A stretch of DNA of 37,367 bases from NCBI GenBank assembly GCA_945900945.1, contig CAMDKL010000047.1, forward strand, positions 1 through 37,367. Direction: 5' to 3'. The stretch's first letter is position 1. Every line of letters begins with the position of its first letter. The stretch comes from Pirellula staleyi DSM 6068. Lineage in GTDB: Bacteria > Planctomycetota > Planctomycetia > Pirellulales > Pirellulaceae. The position numbers and the translations under genes are program-made. Shown piece after piece: positions 16,827 through 26,009 of the stretch. Below the pieces are notes generated by a model, which saw nothing but the letters and a program-made list of their open reading frames with translations, ran no database searches and was not told where the DNA came from.

Positions 16827-18359
16827 TTAATTGCTGACCCTGAGGGTCCGCTGATATACATTGATTACGTGGGGAATCAAGGTGACTGCCGTTGTGGAGG
16901 GTGGAATCGCTGGGAGCGCTGCTGATGAGGTGAATCCGCTAGCTTGGAAACTTGCGATTTCAGGGATGGTCCAGTCCCACGGTTGCCCCGCTACCCGCAC
17001 AATGCGAGGGAATACTTCATCCCCTGCAACGCCGATGATACGATACCATTTATGGTGCTCACGGATCGGCAAAACTTGAGTGACTGGATTGTCAAAAACA
17101 TATCGCGACATCATGACCCAATCCCCGGTCTTGATTTTCGCACTGACGTTTGGGCTCGCGTTCAGCTCGACATCGAATGTGCTCGAACTGCGATGCTCAG
17201 GTCCGAATGACAATACTTCACATAGCCGTTCGCCTTCCGGAACGAGTCCTTCGGCTGCGAAAGTCGGATAATCTGAAATCACAAGTTCCGTCGTGTTGCG
17301 TTTGCCAAAAACCACAACCGCAAGATCATACGACTCGGGATAAAATCGCATGGCAGGACGTTGTTGGTTCAACGGAGCATTTGGGTTTTCGTTATATGGT
17401 CCCAGCGGAAGAGTTGTCGGATCAACGACCGGTGTTGTCTCAGCGGGAGTCAACGTCGCTATCCAAGACTGCATCGAATCCGGTGCCATCGACTGAACAA
17501 TCGCGTCACCTGGCAGTTGCGATGGCGAGAAACCTCGTAACGCACCTGAACTTCGATCATTCTCAGGAGCAATCTTTGACACGTCTCCGCCACTCACAGT
17601 CGCCATGCGAATAGCTCCAGGCAGACGCATCCATCCCCTGTACGGCGTCGCATAAGGAGTACTGGGGTCATGCATCGACACGCGAAAGAGCCTAGGGGTT
17701 GTCCCCGTTCCGCTTGCAAAGGGCGCAAACGGATTCATGCTTGCCGGATAGACTTCGTGATAATACGGAAAACGCGTTCTGCGGAAATTCCCCCAATCAC
17801 GATCCATCAGCTTGGTACTCGCGGTCGTAGGAACCTGAAGCTGTTGAGCCCAAAACATGGGATCAAGACAAAAACCTGTTCCCATCGCTCGATTCTGTGC
17901 GACAGCAGCTCGGGTTTGTTGACCGGCTGGAGTAGCCGGAAACGACGACAACAAATCGTAATAGTATTTGTAAAGCGAATAAACGCGGCCGTTTGCCCGA
18001 TCGCCTTCGTACAGTTTCGGAAGCGATTCGAAACTACTACGGTTTGAATCACCCACAGGGGAAACGGGTATTGTTCCCAACCCCAACGCTGCCGGCGGAT
18101 TAATTGGATAGACATCTTCCACTAACTGCCATGGGGCATTCAATGTTGGAATCGATACTACATTCGAATTGAATACGGCCAATGCATTCTCGCCAGCCGC
18201 CAGCGCTTGAACGATTCTGTAACTGTCGGCTGCTTGACGACCAGCAAACGGAATCATCGCAGCAATGCCAATCAGGCCGAATAACATGATCGTCATAGCG
18301 AACAAGCATTCGACAACCGTTATGCCGCTTCGACGAGACTGGGATAGTTGTAGTTTCAT
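16827..18359 (-). CDS. Prepilin-type protein, PilV/GspI-like
   Basis: The N-terminus RRSG|ITVVECLFAMTIMLFGLIGIAAM is a prepilin signal with Gly12 before the cut and Glu at +5 (E17). The hydrophobic helix ending in GLIGIAAM resembles PilV and GspI minor pilins (usual form ALVILSIGLLGVA). At 510 residues it is two to three times longer than those families, and its C-terminal part has no domain I recognise. It starts ten bases after the stop of the GspH-like gene and its stop lies 52 bases before the giant GspK-like gene, matching the conserved order H-I-(J)-K of minor pseudopilins in type II secretion operons. It would be processed by a prepilin peptidase not found in this window. Confidence 0.87.
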   Translation of the reverse strand: MKLQLSQSRRSGITVVECLFAMTIMLFGLIGIAAMIPFAGRQAADSYRIVQALAAGENALAVFNSNVVSIPTLNAPWQLVEDVYPINPPAALGLGTIPVSPVGDSNRSSFESLPKLYEGDRANGRVYSLYKYYYDLLSSFPATPAGQQTRAAVAQNRAMGTGFCLDPMFWAQQLQVPTTASTKLMDRDWGNFRRTRFPYYHEVYPASMNPFAPFASGTGTTPRLFRVSMHDPSTPYATPYRGWMRLPGAIRMATVSGGDVSKIAPENDRSSGALRGFSPSQLPGDAIVQSMAPDSMQSWIATLTPAETTPVVDPTTLPLGPYNENPNAPLNQQRPAMRFYPESYDLAVVVFGKRNTTELVISDYPTFAAEGLVPEGERLCEVLSFGPEHRSSSTFDVELNASPNVSAKIKTGDWVMMSRYVFDNPVTQVLPIREHHKWYRIIGVAGDEVFPRIVRVAGQPWDWTIPEIASFQASGFTSSAALPAIPPSTTAVTLIPHVINVYQRTLRVSN

Positions 18360-18368
18360 ATTGGAATC

Positions 18369-19649
18369 TTACTGCCCTGAAAGGGGAGCTCCATAGGTAC
18401 CTTGCCGCGTCAATTCAAGTACGGATCCGACATCGGCGGATGCAGGAATTCCTTGAGTTGCAGGGGCGACACTGATCGCACCCGACTTGGGAGACAATCG
18501 TACAATGTACATACTTGGGTCTGTGAGGTTTTGCTTAGTGGTATTATCGAACACCGGCACGACGACTTGGTCGATCTTTCCGACATGCATGAAGAAATCA
18601 TCCGCTGTTTCGACTGGGATCAGAGCACTCCCTAAAGAATTTGCATAGATGCGAGACATCCCTCCTTCTGGCGTAAACACGATGTAAACGGGACGAAGCT
18701 CTGAAGCATTGGGTGCGGACGCAGGTCCGTATAGCCATACTGAACTAAACCGCATCCTTTGATCACGCCCCGAAATATTTCCTTGAGACGAAAATCCACT
18801 TAGTGATAAATCAACACATGTCCCCTTAGGCAATTGAATGGCCGGACCATTGACCGAACGCGGTCTTGAAAAAACAGTGAAGCTCGTCATTGCGACAGGA
18901 GGGTTTCCCTCGACTTCGTTTGACGGTATCGCCTGTTCGAGATTTGCGATCACACCCGAGCTGCTAATCGTCGTGAACCATAGGACATCGTTGGTGGTAT
19001 CGAAACTCACTTCAATAATCATGTGCCTGGAGCTGGATCTATTAAAGCTAACTTCATTGCCAGCCACGAAATAGGCTTTAAGTATTGAGTTTGTTACGCC
19101 CCCAGCAATGCTGAAATAATTACGAGCCTGTATTTCCGCCGGGGTCAAAGTCGGGCTATTGATACTTGGAGGAGGAGTGTTAGCTCCACTACTCCACGAA
19201 GCTGGCGCTCTCGCAAAAATGATGATCGATCCAGATAACATCGCATTGGTAACTGGCATAGGTTGCTCTGCCATGCTCATTCGAATGCATGCGTTGTAGG
19301 GCAAGAAATTGGTGTCGACCGGTGAACCTGATGGCAATGGATCTGTTGCGGTTGCAGATATTAAGCGTGCTGTTACCAAATCAGCATCATTGATCAAACC
19401 ATCGCCATTAATGTCTGCTGGCTGCGATGACAATCGTTCAAAGACAACAGCGACAGGCAATCCGCTTCCAACCGCTCTCGCTCGTGCTGCCTCTAAGAAA
19501 TTGCGAACCAACGTGGCCGCTTGCGTTCCTTTTCGATCTGTCAAAAGCGACTTGACCGTCGGCAAAACGAGCAGCGCCAGCAAAGACACGACCGCAAGCA
19601 CCGTCAAAAGCTCAACTAAGGTTACGCCATTGCGTCTTCGTTGATTCAT
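18369..19649 (-). CDS. Prepilin-type protein, GspH/FimT-like
   Basis: The N-terminus RRRNG|VTLVELLTVLAVVSLLALLVLP has Gly8 before the cut and Glu at +5 (E13). The following LVRNFLEAARARAVGSGLPVAVVFE resembles GspH/FimT pseudopilins, where Arg- and Ala-rich sequence leads into AVARGxxVxL. Where that family has a plain beta strand, this protein carries a dockerin-like EF loop at residues 79-91 (DINGDGLINDADL), with Asp or Asn at the calcium positions. The 426-residue length is about twice the usual. The ATG at 19649 overlaps the stop of the upstream pilin gene by four bases (ATGA), so translation is probably coupled. Confidence 0.87.
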   Translation of the reverse strand: MNQRRRNGVTLVELLTVLAVVSLLALLVLPTVKSLLTDRKGTQAATLVRNFLEAARARAVGSGLPVAVVFERLSSQPADINGDGLINDADLVTARLISATATDPLPSGSPVDTNFLPYNACIRMSMAEQPMPVTNAMLSGSIIIFARAPASWSSGANTPPPSINSPTLTPAEIQARNYFSIAGGVTNSILKAYFVAGNEVSFNRSSSRHMIIEVSFDTTNDVLWFTTISSSGVIANLEQAIPSNEVEGNPPVAMTSFTVFSRPRSVNGPAIQLPKGTCVDLSLSGFSSQGNISGRDQRMRFSSVWLYGPASAPNASELRPVYIVFTPEGGMSRIYANSLGSALIPVETADDFFMHVGKIDQVVVPVFDNTTKQNLTDPSMYIVRLSPKSGAISVAPATQGIPASADVGSVLELTRQGTYGAPLSGQ

Positions 19650-20908
19650 AGTGACACCGCCGTTCCGTCGAAGCTGCTAACGTTATCGCTGGCGTTGACC
19701 GCTGTTACGGGACGTCCATTTTCAAGATCGCTTGGAGAACCGCTAACAAATTCCCCCATCCGGATTCCAATGACTGACGGAAGACGAGGAAACCACGGGT
19801 CTGTGAATCTAGTAAGCCCATACGCCGACAATGTCCAAGGCGATTCCGCCGATGAATAAGAGGGCCTGTCATCGAACGTTCCAACGCTAATTGGCGGCGG
19901 CGGCGGCGGCGAAGGAGGAGGATAACGGTCTATTTCTCGAAATCTAATTCCAAAGAAACCGTCGGATCCCGCGCTGATTACCAACGGGGAGAGACCGGTG
20001 CCGGGTGTCTGAGCCGTATTCCAACCTGGATCCGTACTCAATCTATCGATGGGTTCCGAACTCACTGTGAGGCGGCCAAGTGAAACGAGCGTAGGGTCCA
20101 ACATGTCAGGGTGATATCGAGAGGAGCCCGCAAAACCAGCCGGCCATCGAATCCATCGAATGGGTTTTCCAAAAGCATCTACAAACTCGTTCAGACCGTC
20201 GCCATCTGTATCCCTAATTTCTGACTTACCAAACAATTCAATCGCACTTGAACCGTTTAGATCGGAGCCCTCAACAATCAAATACAGAAGCTCGGCATTC
20301 GCATTCGTTTTGTCCCATTCATTAACCGGATTCCAGGCACTTGCCGACAAGCGAGTAATCAATGCTTTAGTCCGTGCTGTTAAGGTGCCTTTAACAAAAA
20401 ACCCAGGTAGAGTGTTGGGATCCACGCTAAGCCCCGTCGCTATTGAACCAGCTAAACCAGGATTCGTCGTAAACGGGAAGCGACCCTCCAGATAACTCTC
20501 AAATTGAGCAGGGGTTTTTCCATTCTGCCAATAGGTTGTAAACTTGAGATCGTCTGGATGATCTGGCATTTCCATCCGAATAATATCTCGCAATGCCAAT
20601 AACCTAGCCCTTTCACGCAACACCGAAGTCGTTGCGCTCGCCACTGTCAACGGAACCGCAGAGGAAGGAATCCCACCACCCGCAGGCGTTCGTAGTGCAA
20701 CCGGATAGCTGTTGTATTCATCCATCCTCGAGTTGAGCACTTCGCTAATCTTTTGAATGGTGCCCCTTGTTTTAAGCACTGTCGATTCAAGAAGGGCACC
20801 TCGGTACGCGACTAGAAACATACCCGACATGAATCCAATGATCGAAATCACAACCAGCAACTCAACTAGCGTGAAGCCGATGCGCGTTTGATTTTTATTG
20901 TTTCGCAT
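19646..20908 (-). CDS. Prepilin-type protein, GspG-like (calcium-loop containing)
   Basis: The N-terminus [29 protein letters not shown] is a classical prepilin signal, cut after Gly11, with Glu at +5. Like GspG, it has a helix with a residue run on paired tyrosine/proline sequence (MDEYNSYPVAL). An acidic loop DTDGDGLNEFVDAFGKPIRW, near residues 232-251, recalls the DxWGxP calcium-binding end of GspG. A run of prolines (PPPSPPPPPP, near residue 330) is an oddity, encoded by GGC/GGA-rich repeats. The ATG at 20908 has GGAG eight bases upstream and is preferred over an extension to 20944. The protein has 420 residues against about 140 for GspG. It heads the tightly packed five-gene run ending at 8401. 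Confidence 0.87.
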   Translation of the reverse strand: MRNNKNQTRIGFTLVELLVVISIIGFMSGMFLVAYRGALLESTVLKTRGTIQKISEVLNSRMDEYNSYPVALRTPAGGGIPSSAVPLTVASATTSVLRERARLLALRDIIRMEMPDHPDDLKFTTYWQNGKTPAQFESYLEGRFPFTTNPGLAGSIATGLSVDPNTLPGFFVKGTLTARTKALITRLSASAWNPVNEWDKTNANAELLYLIVEGSDLNGSSAIELFGKSEIRDTDGDGLNEFVDAFGKPIRWIRWPAGFAGSSRYHPDMLDPTLVSLGRLTVSSEPIDRLSTDPGWNTAQTPGTGLSPLVISAGSDGFFGIRFREIDRYPPPSPPPPPPISVGTFDDRPSYSSAESPWTLSAYGLTRFTDPWFPRLPSVIGIRMGEFVSGSPSDLENGRPVTAVNASDNVSSFDGTAVSL

Positions 20909-21211
20909 TGGAATGTCTCCGTGAATGATCATCAAACATATCAACTGAAATTTGGTTGATACCGTATTATTTATTAGCCGCAGGGCGTTAGCCCACGGTT
21001 GTAATCGTCACCACAACAGGACAGGACAGGAGGCTAACCCCCGTTGGCACTCACTCTTACCATTGCCGAAGGTTTCGGATTGCGTATTAGGCGACTTCGC
21101 CAGCGAATTCGGGCCCGGGGCTAGCGCCCACCGGTTCACCAAACCGCAAAGTGCGATCCGTTTGGCTAACGACTGTAGGTTAATCATTAATTTCCCTGTG
21201 GATAATCCAGA
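20909..21211. other. Intergenic gap with palindromic repeat (REP-like, copy 1)
   Basis: No gene is supported. The sequence contains GCAGGGCGTTAGCCCACGG near 20980 and a conserved block at about 21097-21151 (TTCGCCAGCGAATTC, then GCCCGGGGCTAGCGCCCACC and GGTTCAC). The same block occurs at 22421-22476 with only a few differences, and in part at 24111-24158. It separates two pilin genes of the same strand. Confidence 0.75.
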
Positions 21212-22258
21212 CTAGCTCGCATTTTCACCGAGGGTTTTCGATTCGGTGAAGTTACTTGCGTTGTCGTATGCTGGACGCTCTACGATCCCAAAGTTTTCAC
21301 TTAGTTCAAACTTCTTTGACGATGCTGCGTCAGGTGCCATTGTTTTTGTCGTTGGATTGTAAGTAAATGAGAGGCCCTTCGTAGTGAACCACTGCTGACC
21401 GATTGCCAATAGCCGCCCTCCGAATCTTCCATCCCCACCTGCCGTCTGGATTTGAAACGTTTTAGGGTTCTCAAAAACGGGATTTCCTGTTGCCGAAACT
21501 GACTCCAAAAACGGACGGACAGCACCCAAATCGCCTCGCGGGGAGCCGGCAGTCGTTACGGACGCAACGTTGGACGGCTGATAGCAGTTTAAAAACGTTC
21601 CATTGCTGGATGGAGAAAGATAGGTTCGGCTGTCGAAATAGGCGTACGGAGTTCCAGCGAATTTTGGGACGTTGTTGCGCGACATGAATACTGGGAACAC
21701 ATCACTCGTGGCACCCGCAAACATGGTTTCGTCATTGGACGCCCCGCTTCCGTCTAATGTCAATCGGCCAATGGGGAATTCAAAGTAGGAGTTGTCGCGA
21801 GAGCCGTTGTACTGATAACCCGTACCGACTTTGACAAACGGTCCACCCTTGCCCGTGAAAGGCCTTTGCGCATCTGTACTGAAGCCACCTAGAAAAAACA
21901 CTAACGCTTCTGCAGGATCGATCTGCACACCATTGGCCGGGTTGATCAAGCTCAATTCCGAACTCAAAATATTTGGAAACGCCTTGCGGAAATGCCTCTC
22001 CGTCACCGTCCAGGAACTTCCGTCCGGTGGATAGTCACCAGTCTTGCTCCGGTAGTTTTCAATGGCGTCGCTGAGCGCTTGCACTTCAAACTTTACGGCG
22101 GATCGCTCGAAAGATGCGCGGACACCGAACACGGCTGGGACCGTGAGGCCGACGAGCACACCGATGATCGCGATGACCACTAGCAACTCGACTAGGGTGA
22201 ACCCTCGTCGCAACCTGCTAGCTCCCGTCCGTTTCCAAGTCGAAATTGTTCGATTCAT
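21212..22258 (-). CDS. Prepilin-type protein, GspG/PilE-like (candidate major pseudopilin)
   Basis: The N-terminus [33 protein letters not shown] is the most canonical prepilin signal of the cluster: Gly19 before the cut, Phe at +1, Glu at +5. The helix continues into AIENYRSKTGDYPPDG, the pattern of GspG major pseudopilins (xxLDxYKLDNGxYP). It is the gene nearest to pilC and lacks the acidic calcium loop seen in its neighbours. The length of 348 residues is greater than the family's usual 140-170. The ATG at 22258 has a perfect GGAGG eight bases upstream; a GTG at 22273 would overlap that site. I infer it is the major subunit from its position, good ribosome-binding site and canonical signal. 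Confidence 0.88.
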   Translation of the reverse strand: MNRTISTWKRTGASRLRRGFTLVELLVVIAIIGVLVGLTVPAVFGVRASFERSAVKFEVQALSDAIENYRSKTGDYPPDGSSWTVTERHFRKAFPNILSSELSLINPANGVQIDPAEALVFFLGGFSTDAQRPFTGKGGPFVKVGTGYQYNGSRDNSYFEFPIGRLTLDGSGASNDETMFAGATSDVFPVFMSRNNVPKFAGTPYAYFDSRTYLSPSSNGTFLNCYQPSNVASVTTAGSPRGDLGAVRPFLESVSATGNPVFENPKTFQIQTAGGDGRFGGRLLAIGQQWFTTKGLSFTYNPTTKTMAPDAASSKKFELSENFGIVERPAYDNASNFTESKTLGENAS

Positions 22259-22273
22259 TTGCTCGTCCTCCAC

Positions 22274-22546
22274 TATTTGGCTTTTGAGTTCTTTAGGCTT
22301 TATGAAAAGTCACTTTATATGAGCCTTAGGCGCTAGTCCACGGTCATGGTCGCAATGACAACCGTGGGCTAGCGCCCTGCGGCGCTCACTTTCGATTGTT
22401 CACGCTGCGTTTTAAGCAATTTCGCCAGCGAATTCAGGCCCGGGGCTAGCGCCCACCGGTTCACGAAATCGCAAAGCTAGTGCCATTGGGCTAGCGCCGT
22501 CGGCTCAGTTCTTTTCAGGATTGGCTGGAAGCCTGTCCCGCATTTT
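22274..22546. repeat. Intergenic palindromic repeats (REP-like, copy 2)
   Basis: The gap between pilC and the GspG-like gene contains GGCGCTAGTCCACGGTCATG followed by an inverted counterpart, ATGACAACCGTGGGCTAGCG, near 22330-22372: a long hairpin. Then comes the block TTCGCCAGCGAATTC...CCCGGGGCTAGCGCCCACCG at 22421-22476, nearly identical to 21097-21151. GGGCTAGCGCC recurs at 22488-22498. No gene is supported. Confidence 0.8.
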
Positions 22547-24037
22547 TTAACCGCTCAAGCTGGTGATCAACTGGACCAACGGCATGAACAATGAAATCAC
22601 AATGAACCCGACCGCGACCCCTAGGAACACAATCAACATCGGCTCGATCAGTTTCGTCAAACCTTCTGTCATCACGCTCACTTCTTCGTCGTAGTTGTCC
22701 GCAATCTTATAAAGCATCGTATCGAGTTCGCCGGTCTCCTCGCCCACGTCGATCATGTTGACCACCAAGTCATCCATAACTCGCGATTTCATCTTCATGA
22801 GATAGATCAAGCTCGCGACTACAACTCCGGCTGCAATCGCACCCAATCCGACCACGATGAGTTCGCTACCATCCTTCACAGCCTTGCCCTTTTTCGCGAC
22901 CGCTTTAACGATATTGCCCGCAGCGTCTTTCTTTGCATTCACCCCACGGCCCGACGTCAATGCGACCGACATGATCATGATCCCCGGAAACGCACCCGTC
23001 CAAGCCCAATAGAACAACGCCATCGGGTGGAAGCCCGGAACCGAATTGTCCTTCATCGGCTTCGAAATCACTTCGCCCTCGCGAATCGCTTCGATCACCT
23101 TGGTAAAGATCCGCTCAAACATCGCATTTCCCGAGGTTTCTCGCGTGATGTTGAGCGCTTCCAAAATCGGTACTCCAGATGTCACCAGCGTTCCTAACGT
23201 CCGCGTAGTACGCGCCAAAATATTCTTTTCAATCAAGCCGCCGAATAGCGGCACCTTAATGATAAATTGGTCGAAACCCATCCGCCCATGTTTGAACTTG
23301 CGAATAATCTTGCCCACCAGCGCACAGCAAATCGGCAACAGGAACATCAGCCAGTAGTAACTCACGACATACTCACTCATCGCCATGAGCAACTGCGTCA
23401 TGGCCGGCAACTCGAGCTCGAACTCGTCGAACATCTTCTTAAACGTAGGGACGATAAAGAACATGATCCCGGCCAAAATCAAGATCGCGACCATCACAAC
23501 CGCAGTCGGATAGATCATGGCTGCCTTGACTTTTCGCTTGAGCGACTCGGAACGTTCCAAGAACTCCGATAGCCGCTGCAAAATGGTTTCCAATGCACCA
23601 CCGGCCTCGCCGGCCTTGACCATGTTTACATAGAGGCGGCTGAAGACCTTTGGGCTCTTGGACATCGACTCCGAAAGCGTAGAACCGGTTTCGATTTCAT
23701 CGCAGACGTCCATCAACGCATTCTTGAGCCGGCCCGGCTTGTTGTTGTTTTCCAAAATCTTCAACGAACGAAGGATCGGCAAACCTGCGTCCTGAAGGAT
23801 CGATAGCTGACGAGTGAAGGTGCAAATATGTTTGGTCTTGGCACCGCCCAGCGCGAACGGTCGTTTCCTCTTCTTGCCAATCTCCTTGGCCTGCACTCCT
23901 TTTTTTAGCGACAGCTTGGTTACGAAATAACCCATCTGCCGAATGGTATTCTGCGCCTCTTCTTCGGTCGCCGCGTCAATAACGTCCCGGATTTCTTGAC
24001 CGGTGCGATCCATGGCTTCGAATTGGTATACAGGCAT
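22547..24037 (-). CDS. pilC: Type IV pilus / T2SS inner-membrane platform protein PilC (GspF)
   Basis: PilC/GspF is the polytopic platform through which the PilB or PilT ATPases drive pilin insertion or removal. The start MPVYQFEAMDRTGQ is typical. A first T2SSF domain spans about residues 70-195 (TRQLSILQDAGLPILRSL, KAGEAGGALE, three membrane segments). A second begins about 275 (RTTRTLGTLVTSGVPILEAL) and resumes at 425 with NMIDVGEETGELDTM and EPMLIVFLGVAVGFIV. Between them, residues about 338-424 are an insertion not expected in PilC: two hydrophobic segments (LFYWAWTGAFPGIMIMSVAL and IVVGLGAIAAGVVVASLIYL) around a Lys-rich link. That makes 496 residues instead of about 400. The ATG at 24037 has AGGA eight bases upstream and is preferred over an extension to 24097. 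Confidence 0.95.
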   Translation of the reverse strand: MPVYQFEAMDRTGQEIRDVIDAATEEEAQNTIRQMGYFVTKLSLKKGVQAKEIGKKRKRPFALGGAKTKHICTFTRQLSILQDAGLPILRSLKILENNNKPGRLKNALMDVCDEIETGSTLSESMSKSPKVFSRLYVNMVKAGEAGGALETILQRLSEFLERSESLKRKVKAAMIYPTAVVMVAILILAGIMFFIVPTFKKMFDEFELELPAMTQLLMAMSEYVVSYYWLMFLLPICCALVGKIIRKFKHGRMGFDQFIIKVPLFGGLIEKNILARTTRTLGTLVTSGVPILEALNITRETSGNAMFERIFTKVIEAIREGEVISKPMKDNSVPGFHPMALFYWAWTGAFPGIMIMSVALTSGRGVNAKKDAAGNIVKAVAKKGKAVKDGSELIVVGLGAIAAGVVVASLIYLMKMKSRVMDDLVVNMIDVGEETGELDTMLYKIADNYDEEVSVMTEGLTKLIEPMLIVFLGVAVGFIVISLFMPLVQLITSLSG

Positions 24038-24277
24038 AATCGTTGTCCTCAGTGAATCAGTCGTCTGTTTGTCTTTGTTTGCAAACCTGAGCCGCAAGCG
24101 GCATCGCTAACGATTCAGGCCCGGGGCTAGCGCCCGCCGGTTCACGAAATCGAAAAGTGAGTGCCATTTGGCTATCGCCTTTTGGTTAAACATCCCGCGC
24201 CCTGGCGGGCCGTTAAACATAGCCAGTGTAGCTCGGCACTCCGTGCCGAGAAAAACGGCTCGGAGTGCCGTTCCACA
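24038..24277. repeat. Intergenic palindromic repeats (REP-like, copy 3, plus CTCGGCAC hairpin)
   Basis: The block GGCCCGGGGCTAGCGCCC, then GGTTCACGAAATCG, at 24118-24152 matches the copies at 21111 and 22437. Further on, CTCGGCAC (24232-24239) pairs perfectly with GTGCCGAG (24243-24250), followed by AAAAA and a partial inverted copy, CGGCTCGGAGTGCCG. CCCGC/GCGGG near 24195-24210 makes another small hairpin. All lie between pilB and pilC on the same strand; they could act as mRNA-stabilising or attenuating hairpins. Confidence 0.75.
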
Positions 24278-25996
24278 TTAGTGATCGTGGACGGTTTCCC
24301 GCACAATCTCTTCTGCGGTCGTAAAACCGTCGAATACGAATTGCTTGCCATAATCGCGAAGTGTGATCATGCCGTACGAAACCGCTTTCGTTCTTAGCTC
24401 ATCCGAAGTCGCGTTTTGCATGATCATATCCCGCAATTCATCGTTCATAACCATGAGTTCGAACAACCCTATTCGGCCCTTATAGCCAGTGTTGTTGCAG
24501 CCATCGCAGCCCTTCCCTCGGTAGAACTTGTACTGACTACGGGTTTCTTCGGTCACGCCGAGATCGAGCAAAATCTCCATGGGAGGATCCGACTCCTCGC
24601 GGCACTTCGTGCAAATCCGCCGCACAAGCCGTTGAGCCAAAATCGCTTCGACCGTTGCAGTAATCAAGAACGTGGGAATCCCCATGTCCTTCATTCGAGT
24701 AATCGTGCTCGGTGCATCGTTGGTGTGCAACGTACTAAAGACCAAGTGACCTGTCAGTGAGGCTTGCACCGCAATCTCAGCTGTCTCCAAGTCCCGAATT
24801 TCACCGACCAAAATGATGTCTGGATCCTGTCGCAATATCGCTCGCAAACACGAAGCAAACGTAACGCCAATATCATGATCGATTGGGATCTGAACAATTC
24901 CATCGATGTCATACTCTACTGGATCCTCTGTCGTGATCAGCTTTTCCGATATCTCATTCATTTCCGATAGGGCCGAATACAACGTCGTCGTCTTGCCTGA
25001 ACCCGTTGGCCCAGTTACCAGCACAATTCCATTGGGACGCTGCATGATCTTTCGGAAGCCTGCCATCGTCACTTCGTCCATACCCACCTTGGCCAGCGAC
25101 AACGATACGACCGATCGGTCCAGGATTCGCATAACTACGCTCTCGCCAAACATGGTCGGCAGAACGCTGACTCGCAAGTCGATTTGGTGACCACCGACCA
25201 TCAACTCAATTCGACCGTCCTGAGGCAGTCGTCGCTCAGCGATATCGAGATTTGCCATAACCTTGATTCGCGTCGTGATCGCAAATGCAAGGTGACGAGG
25301 TGGCGGTACCATTTCATAGAGCACCCCCTCCGCTTTGATCCGAATCTTGAACTCATCTTCAAAGGGCTCAAAGTGAATATCGCTCGCATGATCCTTGATC
25401 GCCAACAACATGACCAGGTTGAGCAGCTTGCGAACCGGAGCGCTATCCGCCAACGCTTCTGCACCGTCGAGACTAAACTTTTCGCCTTGCAATAAACTGG
25501 TTGCTGCTGCGAAAAGCTCCGTGTCCTCGGTCAGTTCCTTTACAATCTTTTCAACGCTCAAACTCTCGGACGAATAGAAACGCTCGATCGCGGTTTTAAT
25601 TTCGCGCTCGGACGCAACCACCATCTCGATTTCAAAGCCGAGAAACGTCCTCAATTCGTCTTGAATGCTCAAATTCTGAGGATCGCATGTGGCGACTGTC
25701 AATCGGCGTCCGTCAAATTTCACCGGAATCACTCGGTAGAGCTGCGCCATGGTTTCGGTCAGCTTTTCAAGCAGATCTGGGGCGATCGGTGCATCACCCA
25801 ACGTTACCACTTTCATGTTCATTTGCTCGCCGAGCGCTTGAGCTAGCTGCTCGTCGGTGATCAAGGTCATGTCTTCGGCCAATTTACCCAACAACGCACC
25901 AGGCTGCTGATGCTGCTCTTCAAGCAACAATTGCAATTGCTGATCGGTAATGAAACCCATGTCAACAAAAATTTGGCCTATGCGTCGCGTGCTCAT
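24278..25996 (-). CDS. pilB: PilB/GspE-family assembly ATPase (first of two paralogues)
   Basis: This is a hexameric cytoplasmic ATPase that powers pilus or pseudopilus extension. From the ATG at 25996 it has 572 residues. Residues 1-140 form an MshEN-type N-terminal region (RRIGQIFVDMGFITDQQL; LITDEQLAQALGEQ). The ATPase core has Walker A GPTGSGKTT at 329-337, an Asp box (EDPVEYDID), Walker B with catalytic Glu (LRQDPDIILVGEIRD), a His box (STLHTNDAPS) and two CxxC pairs of the zinc site (CTKC and CDGC). All key residues are intact. The ATG has AGAGGA eight bases upstream and is preferred over an extension to 26056. pilT lies 140 bases upstream and pilC 240 bases downstream. It is probably the extension motor for this cluster; pilin specificity is not deducible. 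Confidence 0.95.
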   Translation of the reverse strand: MSTRRIGQIFVDMGFITDQQLQLLLEEQHQQPGALLGKLAEDMTLITDEQLAQALGEQMNMKVVTLGDAPIAPDLLEKLTETMAQLYRVIPVKFDGRRLTVATCDPQNLSIQDELRTFLGFEIEMVVASEREIKTAIERFYSSESLSVEKIVKELTEDTELFAAATSLLQGEKFSLDGAEALADSAPVRKLLNLVMLLAIKDHASDIHFEPFEDEFKIRIKAEGVLYEMVPPPRHLAFAITTRIKVMANLDIAERRLPQDGRIELMVGGHQIDLRVSVLPTMFGESVVMRILDRSVVSLSLAKVGMDEVTMAGFRKIMQRPNGIVLVTGPTGSGKTTTLYSALSEMNEISEKLITTEDPVEYDIDGIVQIPIDHDIGVTFASCLRAILRQDPDIILVGEIRDLETAEIAVQASLTGHLVFSTLHTNDAPSTITRMKDMGIPTFLITATVEAILAQRLVRRICTKCREESDPPMEILLDLGVTEETRSQYKFYRGKGCDGCNNTGYKGRIGLFELMVMNDELRDMIMQNATSDELRTKAVSYGMITLRDYGKQFVFDGFTTAEEIVRETVHDH

Positions 25997-26009
25997 GAAT
26001 TCAATCCTC

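Noticed and set aside
24232-24270. CTCGGCAC hairpin followed by AAAAA considered as an intrinsic terminator
   Set aside because: On the transcribed minus strand the A-run would be a U-run before, not after, the hairpin, and a second partial copy follows; a repeat is more likely.
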